A stretch of 64,000 bases of DNA from Paenibacillus_E violae (lineage in GTDB: Bacteria; Bacillota; Bacilli; Paenibacillales; NBRC-103111), in contig NZ_JAWCUD010000012.1 in NCBI RefSeq assembly GCF_032461945.1, positions 62,001-126,000 on the forward strand, in the 5' to 3' direction. Below the pieces are notes generated by a model. It saw nothing but the letters and a program-made list of their open reading frames with translations. It did no database searches and was not told the origin of the DNA. Below, piece by piece: positions 48,140 through 56,800 of the stretch. The position numbers and the translations under genes are program-made. The stretch's first letter is position 1, and the number at the start of each line of letters is the position of its first letter.

Positions 48140-48166
48140 GAGGTGTACAACTTGTATGTACACCTC
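48140..48166. promoter_or_regulatory. Inverted repeat GAGGTGTAC-N9-GTACACCTC: operator or terminator
   Basis: Nine-base perfect arms (48140-48148, 48158-48166) enclose AACTTGTAT. The right half reads AACTTGTATGTACACC, an AraR-like sequence (site 3). On the minus strand it lies just after the SLH gene and could also end its transcript. Confidence 0.5.
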
Positions 48167-48187
48167 ACTTTTTAATGCCATTAATGA

Positions 48188-49417
48188 TTAAGTATGTATA
48201 ATTGAGAAAACAAGGGTCTTGCCATCCGGCTCAAGCCGCGTCTCCACGGAGAAGCTGCCAATCTGCTTCGTCGTTGTTTCCAGTACGCCCTTTGCTGCAG
48301 CGCGCTCACACGCATCTGTAAAGTGGCGATAGAAGATGTCCGCATCATAACCAAAAAGGAAATCCGTAAACTTGCGAATACTTTCCATATTGCGCGCCAG
48401 AGTCCCATCCTCAAGGCGAACGGTTACGCCATAGGTCAAAAATTGAGGATCAAGCCACAACGATGCTTCATTACTGTTACGTATATCAGCTGTCGCCCCG
48501 TTCACGGCAAGCGCTTTGGCATCCGCATCGCGGAACAGGCGGAGCGTTGTTTCTTCCAAGTCATAATTCGTCCCCCGCAGCTTGCCTGCATCCTCCATCA
48601 TGCTATAAGCATCGAGCATGCGCTGATCAGGGAATATCAGTTTTTTATAGCTGCCATCTTTGGTCGGTACAACTTTAATGAAGGAGTCTCCCTCGTTTTT
48701 CACGCTGATCCGCTTGGACTTCGTCTGCAAACGAGTAATAATTTGCAAGGCTTCTGCACGGGTAACATATCGCCCCACACCAAAATAACCGTTCGGGTAT
48801 CCTTCCATAATCCCCTTTGTCATCGCTTCGCCGATAAATTTCTGCTGTCTGGACGTCGCGCTTTGCAGATCACCGAATTGGGAAGCCGCTTTGAGGCTGT
48901 ATACCTCATCTTCCAAATACTCGGTTTCCTTCAGCAAGTAATACAAAATCTCAGCTACGTCCTCACGTTTCAGCTTCGCTTTATAATCCGTGAACTGCCC
49001 TTTACTAATGAAATGAAGATCGCTGGCCAAGTCCAAGTACGGCTTCGCCCAATACCCAACCGTGCTTGGCTTAAAGGTGAAATCCCGGTAATCCTGTTTC
49101 AAAATGCTCTGATTACCCGCGCTTAGTGCTTGCAGAAAGCTTGCTTTCCAATTGCGCTCACCATTCGGAAACTTATCTGTAAACGCAAGCAAAACGATTT
49201 TCACGAATTGGTCAGCCGTCACCGCATCATCTGGTCGAAACGTTCCGTCCGGGAATCCATCCAGCAGCCCTTGCTGCGCCATCTGGGTAATCGTCTGCTC
49301 CGCCCAGTGCCCTCGTATGTCCGACATCGTAGCCGCTTCACTTTTTGTTTGTCCAACCCCTATGGTTATTACACAGCAAGCCACTGCTATGGCTATCCAT
49401 TTATTCAACTGCCCCAT
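48188..49417 (-). CDS. Secreted SLH-domain protein
   Basis: A 409-residue exported protein. The signal peptide (about 1-29, ending SEAA) is followed by an SLH domain (ATMSDIRGHWAEQTITQMAQ and GLLDGFPDGTFRPDDAVTAD), a second degenerate SLH region (about 115-170) and a third (EGYPNGYFGVGRYVTRAEAL, about 205-230). The C-terminal 170 residues form a globular domain with no family I recognise (DQRMLDAYSMMEDAGKLRGT). SLH domains here are at the N-terminus, unlike the C-terminal array of the GH18 enzyme at 39 kb. Probably a cell-surface protein. Confidence 0.88.
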   Translation of the reverse strand: MGQLNKWIAIAVACCVITIGVGQTKSEAATMSDIRGHWAEQTITQMAQQGLLDGFPDGTFRPDDAVTADQFVKIVLLAFTDKFPNGERNWKASFLQALSAGNQSILKQDYRDFTFKPSTVGYWAKPYLDLASDLHFISKGQFTDYKAKLKREDVAEILYYLLKETEYLEDEVYSLKAASQFGDLQSATSRQQKFIGEAMTKGIMEGYPNGYFGVGRYVTRAEALQIITRLQTKSKRISVKNEGDSFIKVVPTKDGSYKKLIFPDQRMLDAYSMMEDAGKLRGTNYDLEETTLRLFRDADAKALAVNGATADIRNSNEASLWLDPQFLTYGVTVRLEDGTLARNMESIRKFTDFLFGYDADIFYRHFTDACERAAAKGVLETTTKQIGSFSVETRLEPDGKTLVFSIIHT

Positions 49418-49485
49418 GTTAAGACTCTCCGCCCTCTACAAATTTTTGATACCAACTTGTACCAATCTCTAGGATAAGGCTTCTA

Positions 49486-49605
49486 TTAACCTTTGAGAAT
49501 AGCCTTAAAGCCTAGTAAGAGAAGAGTGCCAAGCACTAGCAGGATTGGGTCTATAGCCGCAGGGGCGGGCTTTAATCCATGAATGATTCCGTCTCTCTGC
49601 ATATT
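49486..49605 (-). CDS. Possible single-helix membrane peptide
   Basis: A 39-residue frame, MQRDGIIHGLKPAPAAIDPI followed by LLVLGTLLLLGFKAILKG, has one clear transmembrane helix and a basic tail. No good ribosome-binding site lies close before ATG 49605, and the frame continues upstream to 49686 with less protein-like sequence. It may be one of the small spore or membrane peptides common in Bacillales, or chance. Confidence 0.3.
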   Translation of the reverse strand, partial: NMQRDGIIHGLKPAPAAIDPILLVLGTLLLLGFKAILKG

Positions 49606-49660
49606 AAAAAGGACCACACCCTCTACAACCGTAGAAAGTATAGTCCTATTATTCCGGCAC

Positions 49661-50110
49661 TTAGCCCAATTTTCTGCCTGCGCCAACGGTTTTCATTGAA
49701 TTGTAGTAACGGAGCCAATCTGTTATGTATAACATCTTTGTTAGGAAATCCGGTGCGCTCCCCTGCAAGTAGGCATATTTCTCCTGCTGGAGTAGCTGAT
49801 GCATCTCAAAGCTTTTCAGAAATACGGCTTTCACAAAGGCCTCTTCCGTTTGCGGCTTGTGAAGATCCGTTCCCCTAGAGAGTTCAATTTCCTCAAAAAT
49901 CACGCCTCTATAATAAGGATGCACATTGACCTGTCGCCCCATATCCACGTATGCAAGACCTGTATACTCAAAAGGCAGCCAAATTAAATTCGTCTTCTTA
50001 TCTTCCAGTTTAACGGTATACGCTAAGCCCATATTCAAGGCAACTGGCTGAGGGTAATTGTTAATGACTCCGGAACGCAGGTGATCCATGACATGCTCAA
50101 CGAAATTCAT
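49661..50110 (-). CDS. Hypothetical protein, 149 residues
   Basis: A soluble protein starting MNFVEHVMDHLRSGVINNYP at ATG 50110, with AGGA 8-9 bases upstream; a TTG at 50128 is also in frame. It has aromatic-rich blocks (TNLIWLPFEYTGLAYVDMG, VNVHPYYRGVIFEEIELSRG) and a helical C-terminus (FLTKMLYITDWLRYYNSMK). No signal peptide or known motif is seen. I do not recognise it. Confidence 0.65.
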   Translation of the reverse strand: MNFVEHVMDHLRSGVINNYPQPVALNMGLAYTVKLEDKKTNLIWLPFEYTGLAYVDMGRQVNVHPYYRGVIFEEIELSRGTDLHKPQTEEAFVKAVFLKSFEMHQLLQQEKYAYLQGSAPDFLTKMLYITDWLRYYNSMKTVGAGRKLG

Positions 50111-50287
50111 TGTGTTCTTCCTCTCCAAAGGACCTGATTTACATGCAGTATCCTTCCTACATATTGCGTGCTAATACCTTCTATTGTCAAGGCTGCAAAT
50201 CGCATTTGCCCTATTATTTGCATAAAAAATACCAATACCTGCGATACTAATCCAAAGACATTTTGAAGTGAAGAGGACGGGTTTCCT

Positions 50288-51550
50288 TTGTCAACACATT
50301 CCACCTCCCGATGGACAATGGCTGCTGTCAGAAGGTTTGATATTATCTATGCCCAACGCCGCAACTCCTTCATGGTTGCCTGGTGGTCAGCCTCCTTCCC
50401 TGGTTTTGGACATCTGCTCATGTACAAGAACACGACAGGTGTTCTGTTAACGCTTTCTGAAGTCATTATTAATTCATTGGCCAATATTAATCTGGCTATG
50501 GTGTATTCGTTTAGCGGCAATTTCGCGATGGCGAAGCAAGTTTTGCGTCCCGAGTGGCTATTCGGTTATATGTTTATTTATTTTTTTGCAATCTGGGACA
50601 GCTATCGCTGCTCCATTGAAGCGAATAAGCACTACGAACTGGCCATGCTGGAAAACGGACGAATCCCGATACATCTCATGCGTTCAACCGGCATCCAGTT
50701 TCTTGAGAAAAAGAGACCTCTTATCGCCGCCTACTGCTCATTTCTTTTTCCGGGTCTTGGACAGCTATACAACAAGCACATTTGGCTTGGCTTTTACGGT
50801 ATTTTCTGGTGGTGGATTTATCTCACATTTTCTCACTTCTATGAAGCGCTTATGGCTCTCATCTTGGGTCATAACCGTATGGTTGTCAGTATTCTGAACC
50901 CTCAGTGGCTTATGTTCATGCCTTCCGTTCTAGGAGGTGCCATGTACCATTCTTATACCAGCTCGATTGAACAAAATCGGCTTTTCCGCATCACCCAGCG
51001 TCAATTTTTAACCGATTATTATGAGAAAGCCAGGATCGCATCGATGAATGGAACCGAGATGAACTCTCCTTTGTGGATGATAGGCACATTTGAGCATTGT
51101 ACGGAGTTAGAGCAAGCTTTAAGCATGTTGGAGCACAGCGGTATTCATCCAAGCCGCATTCGCCCCGTCCTCATGGACGCCCATGCAGATAAATCGTTAT
51201 CCATTGTTGATCAACGCTTTGATCGTACAGCTAAATCCGTTGAAATCGGCTTTGCCAGCGCAACAGCCTGCAGTGTCTTGGGGATTAGCCTAGGCTTCAT
51301 CTTAGAATGGGGGCCTATCATTTGGGGACTTATCTACGGTTTTGGCGGCTTCCTGCTCGGGTTCGGCATCGGACTCCTTATCAAATCCAAACATTCCCTC
51401 CCTCATCAAAAGCATAAGCTTCCGGAAGTGACGGTGCTGGTTCAGTATCTAAATGAGGAGGAAGCTGCGCTCATTCATGAGACGTTCTGGCGTTACAAAG
51501 CTACAACAGTGGGTAGAATCGACCGCCAGCACGCTAATCCTGCGCTTTAA
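50288..51550 (+). CDS. Polytopic membrane protein with duplicated TM2-like unit
   Basis: A 420-residue protein with several hydrophobic helices. Two halves carry a similar motif: SFMVAWWSASFPGFGHLLMY at about 27-46 and LIAAYCSFLFPGLGQLYNKH at about 145-165, the P-G-x-G-(H/Q)-L-Y pattern of TM2-domain or DUF5683-type proteins. The C-terminal third has a soluble segment (about 255-305) that looks like a small regulatory fold, a Gly-zipper membrane segment (GLIYGFGGFLLGFGIGLLIK) and a soluble tail. The start is TTG 50288 by spacing from GAGGACGG; ATG 50318 is an alternative. Function unknown. Confidence 0.75.
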   Translation: MSTHSTSRWTMAAVRRFDIIYAQRRNSFMVAWWSASFPGFGHLLMYKNTTGVLLTLSEVIINSLANINLAMVYSFSGNFAMAKQVLRPEWLFGYMFIYFFAIWDSYRCSIEANKHYELAMLENGRIPIHLMRSTGIQFLEKKRPLIAAYCSFLFPGLGQLYNKHIWLGFYGIFWWWIYLTFSHFYEALMALILGHNRMVVSILNPQWLMFMPSVLGGAMYHSYTSSIEQNRLFRITQRQFLTDYYEKARIASMNGTEMNSPLWMIGTFEHCTELEQALSMLEHSGIHPSRIRPVLMDAHADKSLSIVDQRFDRTAKSVEIGFASATACSVLGISLGFILEWGPIIWGLIYGFGGFLLGFGIGLLIKSKHSLPHQKHKLPEVTVLVQYLNEEEAALIHETFWRYKATTVGRIDRQHANPAL

Positions 51551-51586
51551 ACGGCTGAACAACACGTTGGAACCCTTCAGCCGTTT
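51549..51586 (+). terminator. Terminator of the TM2-like gene
   Basis: AAACGGCTGAA (51549-51559) pairs perfectly with TTCAGCCGTTT (51576-51586), followed by CATTT. Confidence 0.7.
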
Positions 51587-51780
51587 CATTTAGACGGATA
51601 ATTCGGTAGCGTCCACTTCCTATATACAGGACCCATTCTCTTCCCCAGCTCAAATCTCCTCTAGAATCCGACCTACTTCTTTTCTGCCTATCTAACTTCA
51701 TTCTCCGACTCTTGCGGCAATATCCTTTCGAATTATTTAAGTAGGGGGATAATGCCGTAAAAATTTTTTGGGCGTTTTGC

Positions 51781-51805
51781 GAACTTTTTGGAACCTGCAA
51801 ACGTC
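51781..51805 (+). promoter_or_regulatory. Candidate ECF-type promoter before the sigma-factor gene
   Basis: GAAC (51781-51784), 17 bases, CGTC (51802-51805), the common GAAC...CGTC plan of ECF promoters; the start codon is 20 bases further, giving a short leader. It suggests autoregulation. Confidence 0.45.
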
Positions 51806-51825
51806 TAATTCAGAGAGGTGAGAGA

Positions 51826-52392
51826 ATGGAGACGACCGGTGTCCATGTATTTGAGTATTTAAAGTACGTATCTGAAACAACAGATCAAAAAGTCATTCTT
51901 CGCAATTTAATGGAGACCTACGGAAATGATGTTTGGAATTACGCTTTCAGCATTTGCCGCAACTCCGATTTAGCTGATGATATTGCCCAAGATGCCTTCC
52001 TAAAAGTTTATCGCAATCTTACTACATTCCGCGGCGAAGCTTCGGTTAAGACCTGGCTTCTTACGATTACACGCAATACTACTTATGACTATTTACGCAA
52101 GGCCTTCTGGCGCAAAGTTACCCTTGTTGGCTTCATTCAATCTACAGGTACATCAAATTCCGCCGAAACAGAAGCTATGGAGAAATTATATGCCAGCGAC
52201 ATTTGGAAAAAAGTAATTTCCCTTCCACCGAAATACAGGGAAATTCTGATTTTGCATGCCCACTATCAGCTCTCAACGAAAGAAATGGCGTCTATCCTTA
52301 ATATATCGGAGGGAACCGTTAAATCACGGCTTCATCACGCCAGACTCAAGGTGGTCAAATTGAAGGAGCGTGAGGCTCTTGAAGAATCCTGA
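51826..52392 (+). CDS. ECF-type RNA polymerase sigma factor
   Basis: A 188-residue sigma-70 family factor with only regions 2 and 4. Region 2 includes YAFSICRNSDLADDIAQDAF and TFRGEASVKTWLLTITRNTT; region 4 is LPPKYREILILHAHYQLSTK and ILNISEGTVKSRLHHARLK. AGAGAGGTG lies 7 bases before the ATG. The next gene overlaps its 3' end by 23 bases and is the likely membrane anti-sigma factor. It resembles SigW/SigV-like envelope-stress factors in general form, without a clear named orthologue. Confidence 0.92.
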   Translation: METTGVHVFEYLKYVSETTDQKVILRNLMETYGNDVWNYAFSICRNSDLADDIAQDAFLKVYRNLTTFRGEASVKTWLLTITRNTTYDYLRKAFWRKVTLVGFIQSTGTSNSAETEAMEKLYASDIWKKVISLPPKYREILILHAHYQLSTKEMASILNISEGTVKSRLHHARLKVVKLKEREALEES

Positions 52393-53668
52393 TCCGGATG
52401 ATTTACGCAAACAATTGGAATCAGGACCGCTTGAGCGCCCAGGCTTTACTTCCAAGCTTCAGCGCGAGATTGAAGAAGCGGTTGAACGCAAAGAACGAAC
52501 GAAGCCAAGAATCAAGCCCATGCTTTGCTTCGCTGGTGTCGGTGCAATCGCGGCCGCGATCTTGCTTTTCCCTTGGAATACGCTACATACCCAAAGTGAT
52601 GCCGCACCTGTCGCAGATGCAGCCATCACAGCAACAACTGCGTCCTTAAACCTCTCTCCTACGCCGATTACCACGGCTTTGCTGATTGGCTTAAGGACCG
52701 AACATGAGCCTGCCAGCGAGCCTGGGCGCGTACTGAAACCCATGCGCTATAGTACCTATCGCACGATGCTGATCGCGCCTGTTCGGGGGCAGCTGCAGAA
52801 GACGTCCGAAGGCTCAGGGATTCTTATGCCTTATAAGCAAAACTTCTGGAAAATCGATTCGTTGGTCCATCGAACGAAAACAGATGAATTCCATTACTTA
52901 TCCGCTCATTTGGCGGATCAGCCCGTGAAACCGGAAGTTTTCCCGGATCAAGAAGACGAGCAGCTCAATCGGACAGAAACCCTCCTATTTGCAGGGAATC
53001 AATATGTATCTATTGCCGAGTCGGAACAGACCGTGCGTGGCGGCACGCCCTATCAGGCAGATCGCATCTGGGTCCGCACCCTGCCGCAATTAAAAGAAGG
53101 CCACACCGTACAGTTTTACAACAAACCGGTGGACAAGAATCACGTATCTATCGCTGATGTCTACGGCACGAACACGAATATCAGCGGCGTGCTTGCAAGC
53201 ATATCCAGCAGTTTGCGCGGCGAGGTCTCTGGCGAAAGCTGGACGGTTCAGCGTGAACCAGGGCACTGGGTTGGCAAGGTCGCTGAAACGCCGCGTGTCA
53301 CAAACACGGCGGCAGTACCCGACAGCTATGCGCTGCATGACTTCCCGCGAGAGCTGCCCGATAAAGTCGTCAACCACGACGATTTGTGCTGCAACTGGAA
53401 CGGCATTCAGTCTTCCTGGCCGCAAGCGACCGATGCTTTAACTTCGCCGATGAACGATATGCTCGTTATCTTTGAAAACGGCAAGCTCAAGTTCTATCCC
53501 TACGGCCAGGCACCCGGCAGTGATCCACAGCTTGTGCTGAATCTACTCCCCGGTGAGCAGCTTGTCATGGCGCAGTGGGCCACAGATCATTATGTCGAGG
53601 AATGGATTGATAAGGTTGGTCGGTATTTAGCACCAGAGACGGATAAACATGTGCCGTCGATTGATTAA
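52370..53668 (+). CDS. Membrane protein cotranscribed with ECF sigma, putative anti-sigma factor
   Basis: A 432-residue protein with a short cytosolic N-terminus (about 1-48, KQLESGPLERPGFTSKLQRE), one membrane helix (about 50-68, PMLCFAGVGAIAAAILLFPW) and a large outside domain. The His-x3-Cys-x2-Cys zinc anti-sigma motif is absent. The outside domain ends with YPYGQAPGSDPQLVLNLLPG and WATDHYVEEWIDKVGRYLAP. The position strongly suggests control of the sigma factor, by a non-ZAS mode. The start is GTG 52370 or TTG 52379; the latter has better spacing to AAGGAG. Confidence 0.8.
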   Translation: MRLLKNPDPDDLRKQLESGPLERPGFTSKLQREIEEAVERKERTKPRIKPMLCFAGVGAIAAAILLFPWNTLHTQSDAAPVADAAITATTASLNLSPTPITTALLIGLRTEHEPASEPGRVLKPMRYSTYRTMLIAPVRGQLQKTSEGSGILMPYKQNFWKIDSLVHRTKTDEFHYLSAHLADQPVKPEVFPDQEDEQLNRTETLLFAGNQYVSIAESEQTVRGGTPYQADRIWVRTLPQLKEGHTVQFYNKPVDKNHVSIADVYGTNTNISGVLASISSSLRGEVSGESWTVQREPGHWVGKVAETPRVTNTAAVPDSYALHDFPRELPDKVVNHDDLCCNWNGIQSSWPQATDALTSPMNDMLVIFENGKLKFYPYGQAPGSDPQLVLNLLPGEQLVMAQWATDHYVEEWIDKVGRYLAPETDKHVPSID

Positions 53669-53679
53669 AAACAAGAAAG

Positions 53680-53716
53680 GTCCATTCCCCAGTTGTTGGG
53701 AATGGACTCTTTTTTC
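53680..53716 (+). terminator. Terminator of the sigma/anti-sigma operon
   Basis: GTCCATTCCC (53680-53689) pairs perfectly with GGGAATGGAC (53698-53707), followed by TCTTTTTTC. Confidence 0.85.
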
Positions 53717-53806
53717 ATTGTCATTTGTTTCATGTCCTGAATACAATGTTACAGCTAATTGCCTAAGCCTAAAGAGCTTAAGAAGAAAGGATGACGATAC
53801 AGAACA

Positions 53807-55090
53807 ATGAAAAGATCATATAAGCTCACCGAAATCGCCGGCAAAATCGGAAAGACACGTGCATCTGTCGTCGAATGGTCCAATCACTTTCGCGAATTTC
53901 TTCCGATCGTAGCGGTTGACGGTTCACTCAGGTACACGGAAGAGGCCATCGAAATGTTTCGAGTCATCGCCAGGATGAAAGACGCCAATAAGCCACTTAA
54001 GTTCATAAAAGAACAGTTACAGGAAATGCGTGATAAGGAAGCTCTTGCACTTCCCAAAGATATACAAACTGCGCAGCCTGAAACTCCGGCTTCTCCTCCG
54101 TCTCCTGCTAGTTCCGGCTCCATTACTCCCCCGCTGGCTGTCAACAAATCGAACGCTCAGTTTAACAATGATACGATCGAATTGCGTAATTCGGTACAGC
54201 TCCTCAAGCAAAAGATAGAATCGAACAAAACAACGGAGAAGTTAAAGGACTACGCAGATAACCTGAATCAAAAAGCCAGTATAGCATCAGTTACAGCCGG
54301 CAGAGCTTCATCACCTGCTATGGATCACTCCAACTTTCAGTTCGATCTGTTAACGCATAAATTCACAGAGCTAAGCGCCATTGTCCATTCTCTCATGCAG
54401 AAGGTCATAAAAACACCGGAACAAACAAGTCAGGAAGAAAGCTTGATAACCACTGTTGAAGCATTGGATACACGATATCATAGCGTTTCGGATGAAATAG
54501 CGGACCTGCGTAATGAAATCCAGCGTCTCGCGCAATCGCAAGAGCAAGTGCAGGCGCAAGTCCAAGCACAACCCGAGACTTCGGAGATCGACCTCAAAGG
54601 TGAGATCCTCTCCGCTGCAACTGAGCTACTGAGACCACAAGTCGAAGGTGTTTCGGAGGAAGTACAGAAGCTGGGCAACCGCTGTGACGCCCTTACGGAG
54701 GAAGTAACGGAACTTAGCAGCGTTAATCAGATTCTTGTTAACAAGATCGCTGAGCTCATTGAACAGGACATCCGAAGTGAAATCGCTACAACCATTGAAT
54801 TGTTACACCGACAATTTGAAGGTGCTTCTCTTAAAGTGAAAGGACTTCAGAATGTCATCCAAGCTATTCAACAGCAGATCCAAGAAGCCTCTGAACAAGA
54901 CGTCAAAGGTGAACTGCTTATTGCCACAACCCAGTTGCTGAACCAGCAATATGAAGGCGTTACCGGGGAAATGAACCAACTGAAAGATGACCTGAACAAA
55001 AAATACGATGACATGTTTCAAAAAATGACTGCACAGCAACGATTACTGGATAAGATTGCCGAATTCTTAGGCTATCCTGTTATCAATTGA
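53807..55090 (+). CDS. MerR-type HTH protein with long repeat-bearing coiled coil
   Basis: A 427-residue protein. The N-terminal 75 residues form a MerR-like winged helix (SYKLTEIAGKIGKTRASVVE then LPIVAVDGSLRYTEEAIEMF). A Pro/Ser linker (90-110) follows, then almost continuous coiled coil to about 410. Three repeats with an E-x-L-L-x-Q-x-EG core stand out at about 261-291 (ATELLRPQVEGVSEEVQKL), 320-350 (TIELLHRQFEGASLKVKGL) and 364-394 (TTQLLNQQYEGVTGEMNQL). DNA-binding head plus coiled coil recalls RacA, the chromosome-anchoring protein of sporulating Bacillus, but length and repeats differ. No signal peptide or membrane helix. Confidence 0.8.
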   Translation: MKRSYKLTEIAGKIGKTRASVVEWSNHFREFLPIVAVDGSLRYTEEAIEMFRVIARMKDANKPLKFIKEQLQEMRDKEALALPKDIQTAQPETPASPPSPASSGSITPPLAVNKSNAQFNNDTIELRNSVQLLKQKIESNKTTEKLKDYADNLNQKASIASVTAGRASSPAMDHSNFQFDLLTHKFTELSAIVHSLMQKVIKTPEQTSQEESLITTVEALDTRYHSVSDEIADLRNEIQRLAQSQEQVQAQVQAQPETSEIDLKGEILSAATELLRPQVEGVSEEVQKLGNRCDALTEEVTELSSVNQILVNKIAELIEQDIRSEIATTIELLHRQFEGASLKVKGLQNVIQAIQQQIQEASEQDVKGELLIATTQLLNQQYEGVTGEMNQLKDDLNKKYDDMFQKMTAQQRLLDKIAEFLGYPVIN

Positions 55091-55101
55091 TCGTCATGGA
55101 T

Positions 55102-55154
55102 TGCATAAATAATAGACCTTCCTTCACGCAGCAGCGGGCTCTATTATTTATGCA
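55102..55154. terminator. AT-rich bidirectional terminator
   Basis: Perfect 14-base arms TGCATAAATAATAG (55102-55115) and complement (55141-55154), between convergent genes. The AT content makes it a modest terminator. Confidence 0.6.
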
Positions 55155-55171
55155 TTTGCTGTTTCATGCGG

Positions 55172-56689
55172 TCAACTTACCTGTGATGTCTTCTTCCCAG
55201 TGTTCGAGCTCATGAAAACATCAATAAACGCCTGCGCATAGCTGGGATCCCACTGCGTCCCTTTGCCCTCCGCGAGAATGGCCATCGCCTTCTCAACCGC
55301 CATCCCCTTCCGATAAGGACGATCGGAGGTCATGGCGTCGAACGCATCGGCTACCGCGATAATACGCCCAAATTCTGGGATCTCCTGGCCTTTCAGGCCG
55401 TCCGGATATCCCTTGCCATCATAGCGCTCATGATGTGAGCGCACGCCCGGAAGCAAAGGCGCCATCGCCTCTGCCGGCTCAATTTGCTTCAGGATCGATT
55501 CGCCTAGCACCGGATGCAGCTTGATTTTCTCAAACTCCTCATCGGTCAATCGGCCCTCTTTCAGCAATACATTGTCACGAACGCCTATCTTCCCTATGTC
55601 ATGCAGCAGCGCTGTTTTCTTCAATAGATCGAGTTCCTGCTCACTTAAAGCCACAGCTTTTCCAATCAGAAGGGAATACTGAGCAACGCGTGTGGAGTGC
55701 CCTGCCGTATAAGCATCTCTAGCGTCTAGGGCAGCAGCTAATGTGGAATAATAACTCTGCAGCAGCTGATTATTCATACTCTCGCGCGCTTCAAGCCCTT
55801 TGACCATATGATTAAAACCTGCAACCAATCTTGAAAATTCATCTGAATATAAATCCGAAGCCCTAACCTGCAGGTCCCCGGATTGCACGTCTCTCATCGC
55901 TCGGTACAAGTCTCCGATAGGCTGTTGAATATCTCTGACCAGCATCCGTGCCCCAAGAGAGGAAAACCCCACGCCAAGCAGCAGAATGATCCCCGCCCAC
56001 TTCCAATAATCCACCGTAAAATCCGAAGACTGTGAAAGAAGACGAATTTGCGTTGCTAAGCTAAAAAGGAACAGCGGCATCGTTCCAATCAGGAACGCGC
56101 TTAACTGGAATTTGCGTTGAATGGAAACAATCACGCGCCCATCCAAAGAGACGTCCTCCCCATAAAGGCGCTGGCCTACCTCACGGATATGGATAAGAAC
56201 CGGCCGGATCGCCTGGGCTGTCGTAAAAAATTCAAGCAAAGCATGCATGCTTGCCACAAGCACAGCACCTACTCCGGCAAGCCCAATATAATAAGCCGGC
56301 AGTGAAAGCCAGCCCATCGCAATCCCGATGGACGCCATCGTCATGGCTGGAATCGACAGGCCAAGAAAATGAGGCCCCAGAATCCGTTTCACGGACAGTG
56401 CCGGAAAGCGATGAGTTTGCAAATAAGCGTCCCGAATGGACGTTAAGTCAGGCGCCTCCTGCTCCAGCAGGGTCCGAATGGGTTGCATGTGCCTGCGAAA
56501 CACCAGCAGCTCCGCCAGCATCATGACACCTAGGGAAATGGTCATAATGAAGAAAATACGCACCATTTCTGCATTCGAAATGGATAAGGTCGTTGAAATA
56601 ATGACCCCGCCAACCACAACAACAGCAATACCCGAACCTATGATATAATTGCGGATCAAATCTCGCAGAAACCTTTGGTAAATAACCAT
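55172..56689 (-). CDS. Membrane HAMP/HD-GYP protein, predicted c-di-GMP phosphodiesterase
   Basis: A 505-residue protein. The N-terminal membrane region has about six hydrophobic helices (about 15-60, 105-150 and 190-250), then a HAMP-like linker (about 255-305), then an HD-GYP domain. Its motifs are AGHSTRVAQYSLLI, TALLHDIGKIG (His-Asp near residue 363), and the full HHERYDGKGYPDGLKG of active HD-GYP enzymes, plus AVADAFDAMTSDRPYRKG. It should hydrolyse cyclic di-GMP. It complements the diguanylate cyclase and PilZ protein elsewhere in the window. Confidence 0.92.
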   Translation of the reverse strand: MVIYQRFLRDLIRNYIIGSGIAVVVVGGVIISTTLSISNAEMVRIFFIMTISLGVMMLAELLVFRRHMQPIRTLLEQEAPDLTSIRDAYLQTHRFPALSVKRILGPHFLGLSIPAMTMASIGIAMGWLSLPAYYIGLAGVGAVLVASMHALLEFFTTAQAIRPVLIHIREVGQRLYGEDVSLDGRVIVSIQRKFQLSAFLIGTMPLFLFSLATQIRLLSQSSDFTVDYWKWAGIILLLGVGFSSLGARMLVRDIQQPIGDLYRAMRDVQSGDLQVRASDLYSDEFSRLVAGFNHMVKGLEARESMNNQLLQSYYSTLAAALDARDAYTAGHSTRVAQYSLLIGKAVALSEQELDLLKKTALLHDIGKIGVRDNVLLKEGRLTDEEFEKIKLHPVLGESILKQIEPAEAMAPLLPGVRSHHERYDGKGYPDGLKGQEIPEFGRIIAVADAFDAMTSDRPYRKGMAVEKAMAILAEGKGTQWDPSYAQAFIDVFMSSNTGKKTSQVS

Positions 56690-56752
56690 GACGGATGCCT
56701 CATTTCACTCTAAACTTAGTCCCTATTGTATAGCAATCCGATCTTTTGTGCT

Positions 56753-56781
56753 TATAAAAAAAAGCCCTCAGCCCTAGGGGC
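56753..56781 (-). terminator. Weak terminator candidate after the flotillin gene
   Basis: On the minus strand GCCC (56781-56778) and GGGC (56767-56764) with a wobble extension form a short stem followed by eight or more T. Confidence 0.45.
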
Positions 56782-56800
56782 CAAGGACATTCACTTGGAT

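Noticed and set aside
48323..49126. Open frame of 267 codons on the plus strand
   Set aside because: It is fully antisense to the SLH-domain gene, has no ribosome-binding site, and its residue make-up is that of a shadow frame.
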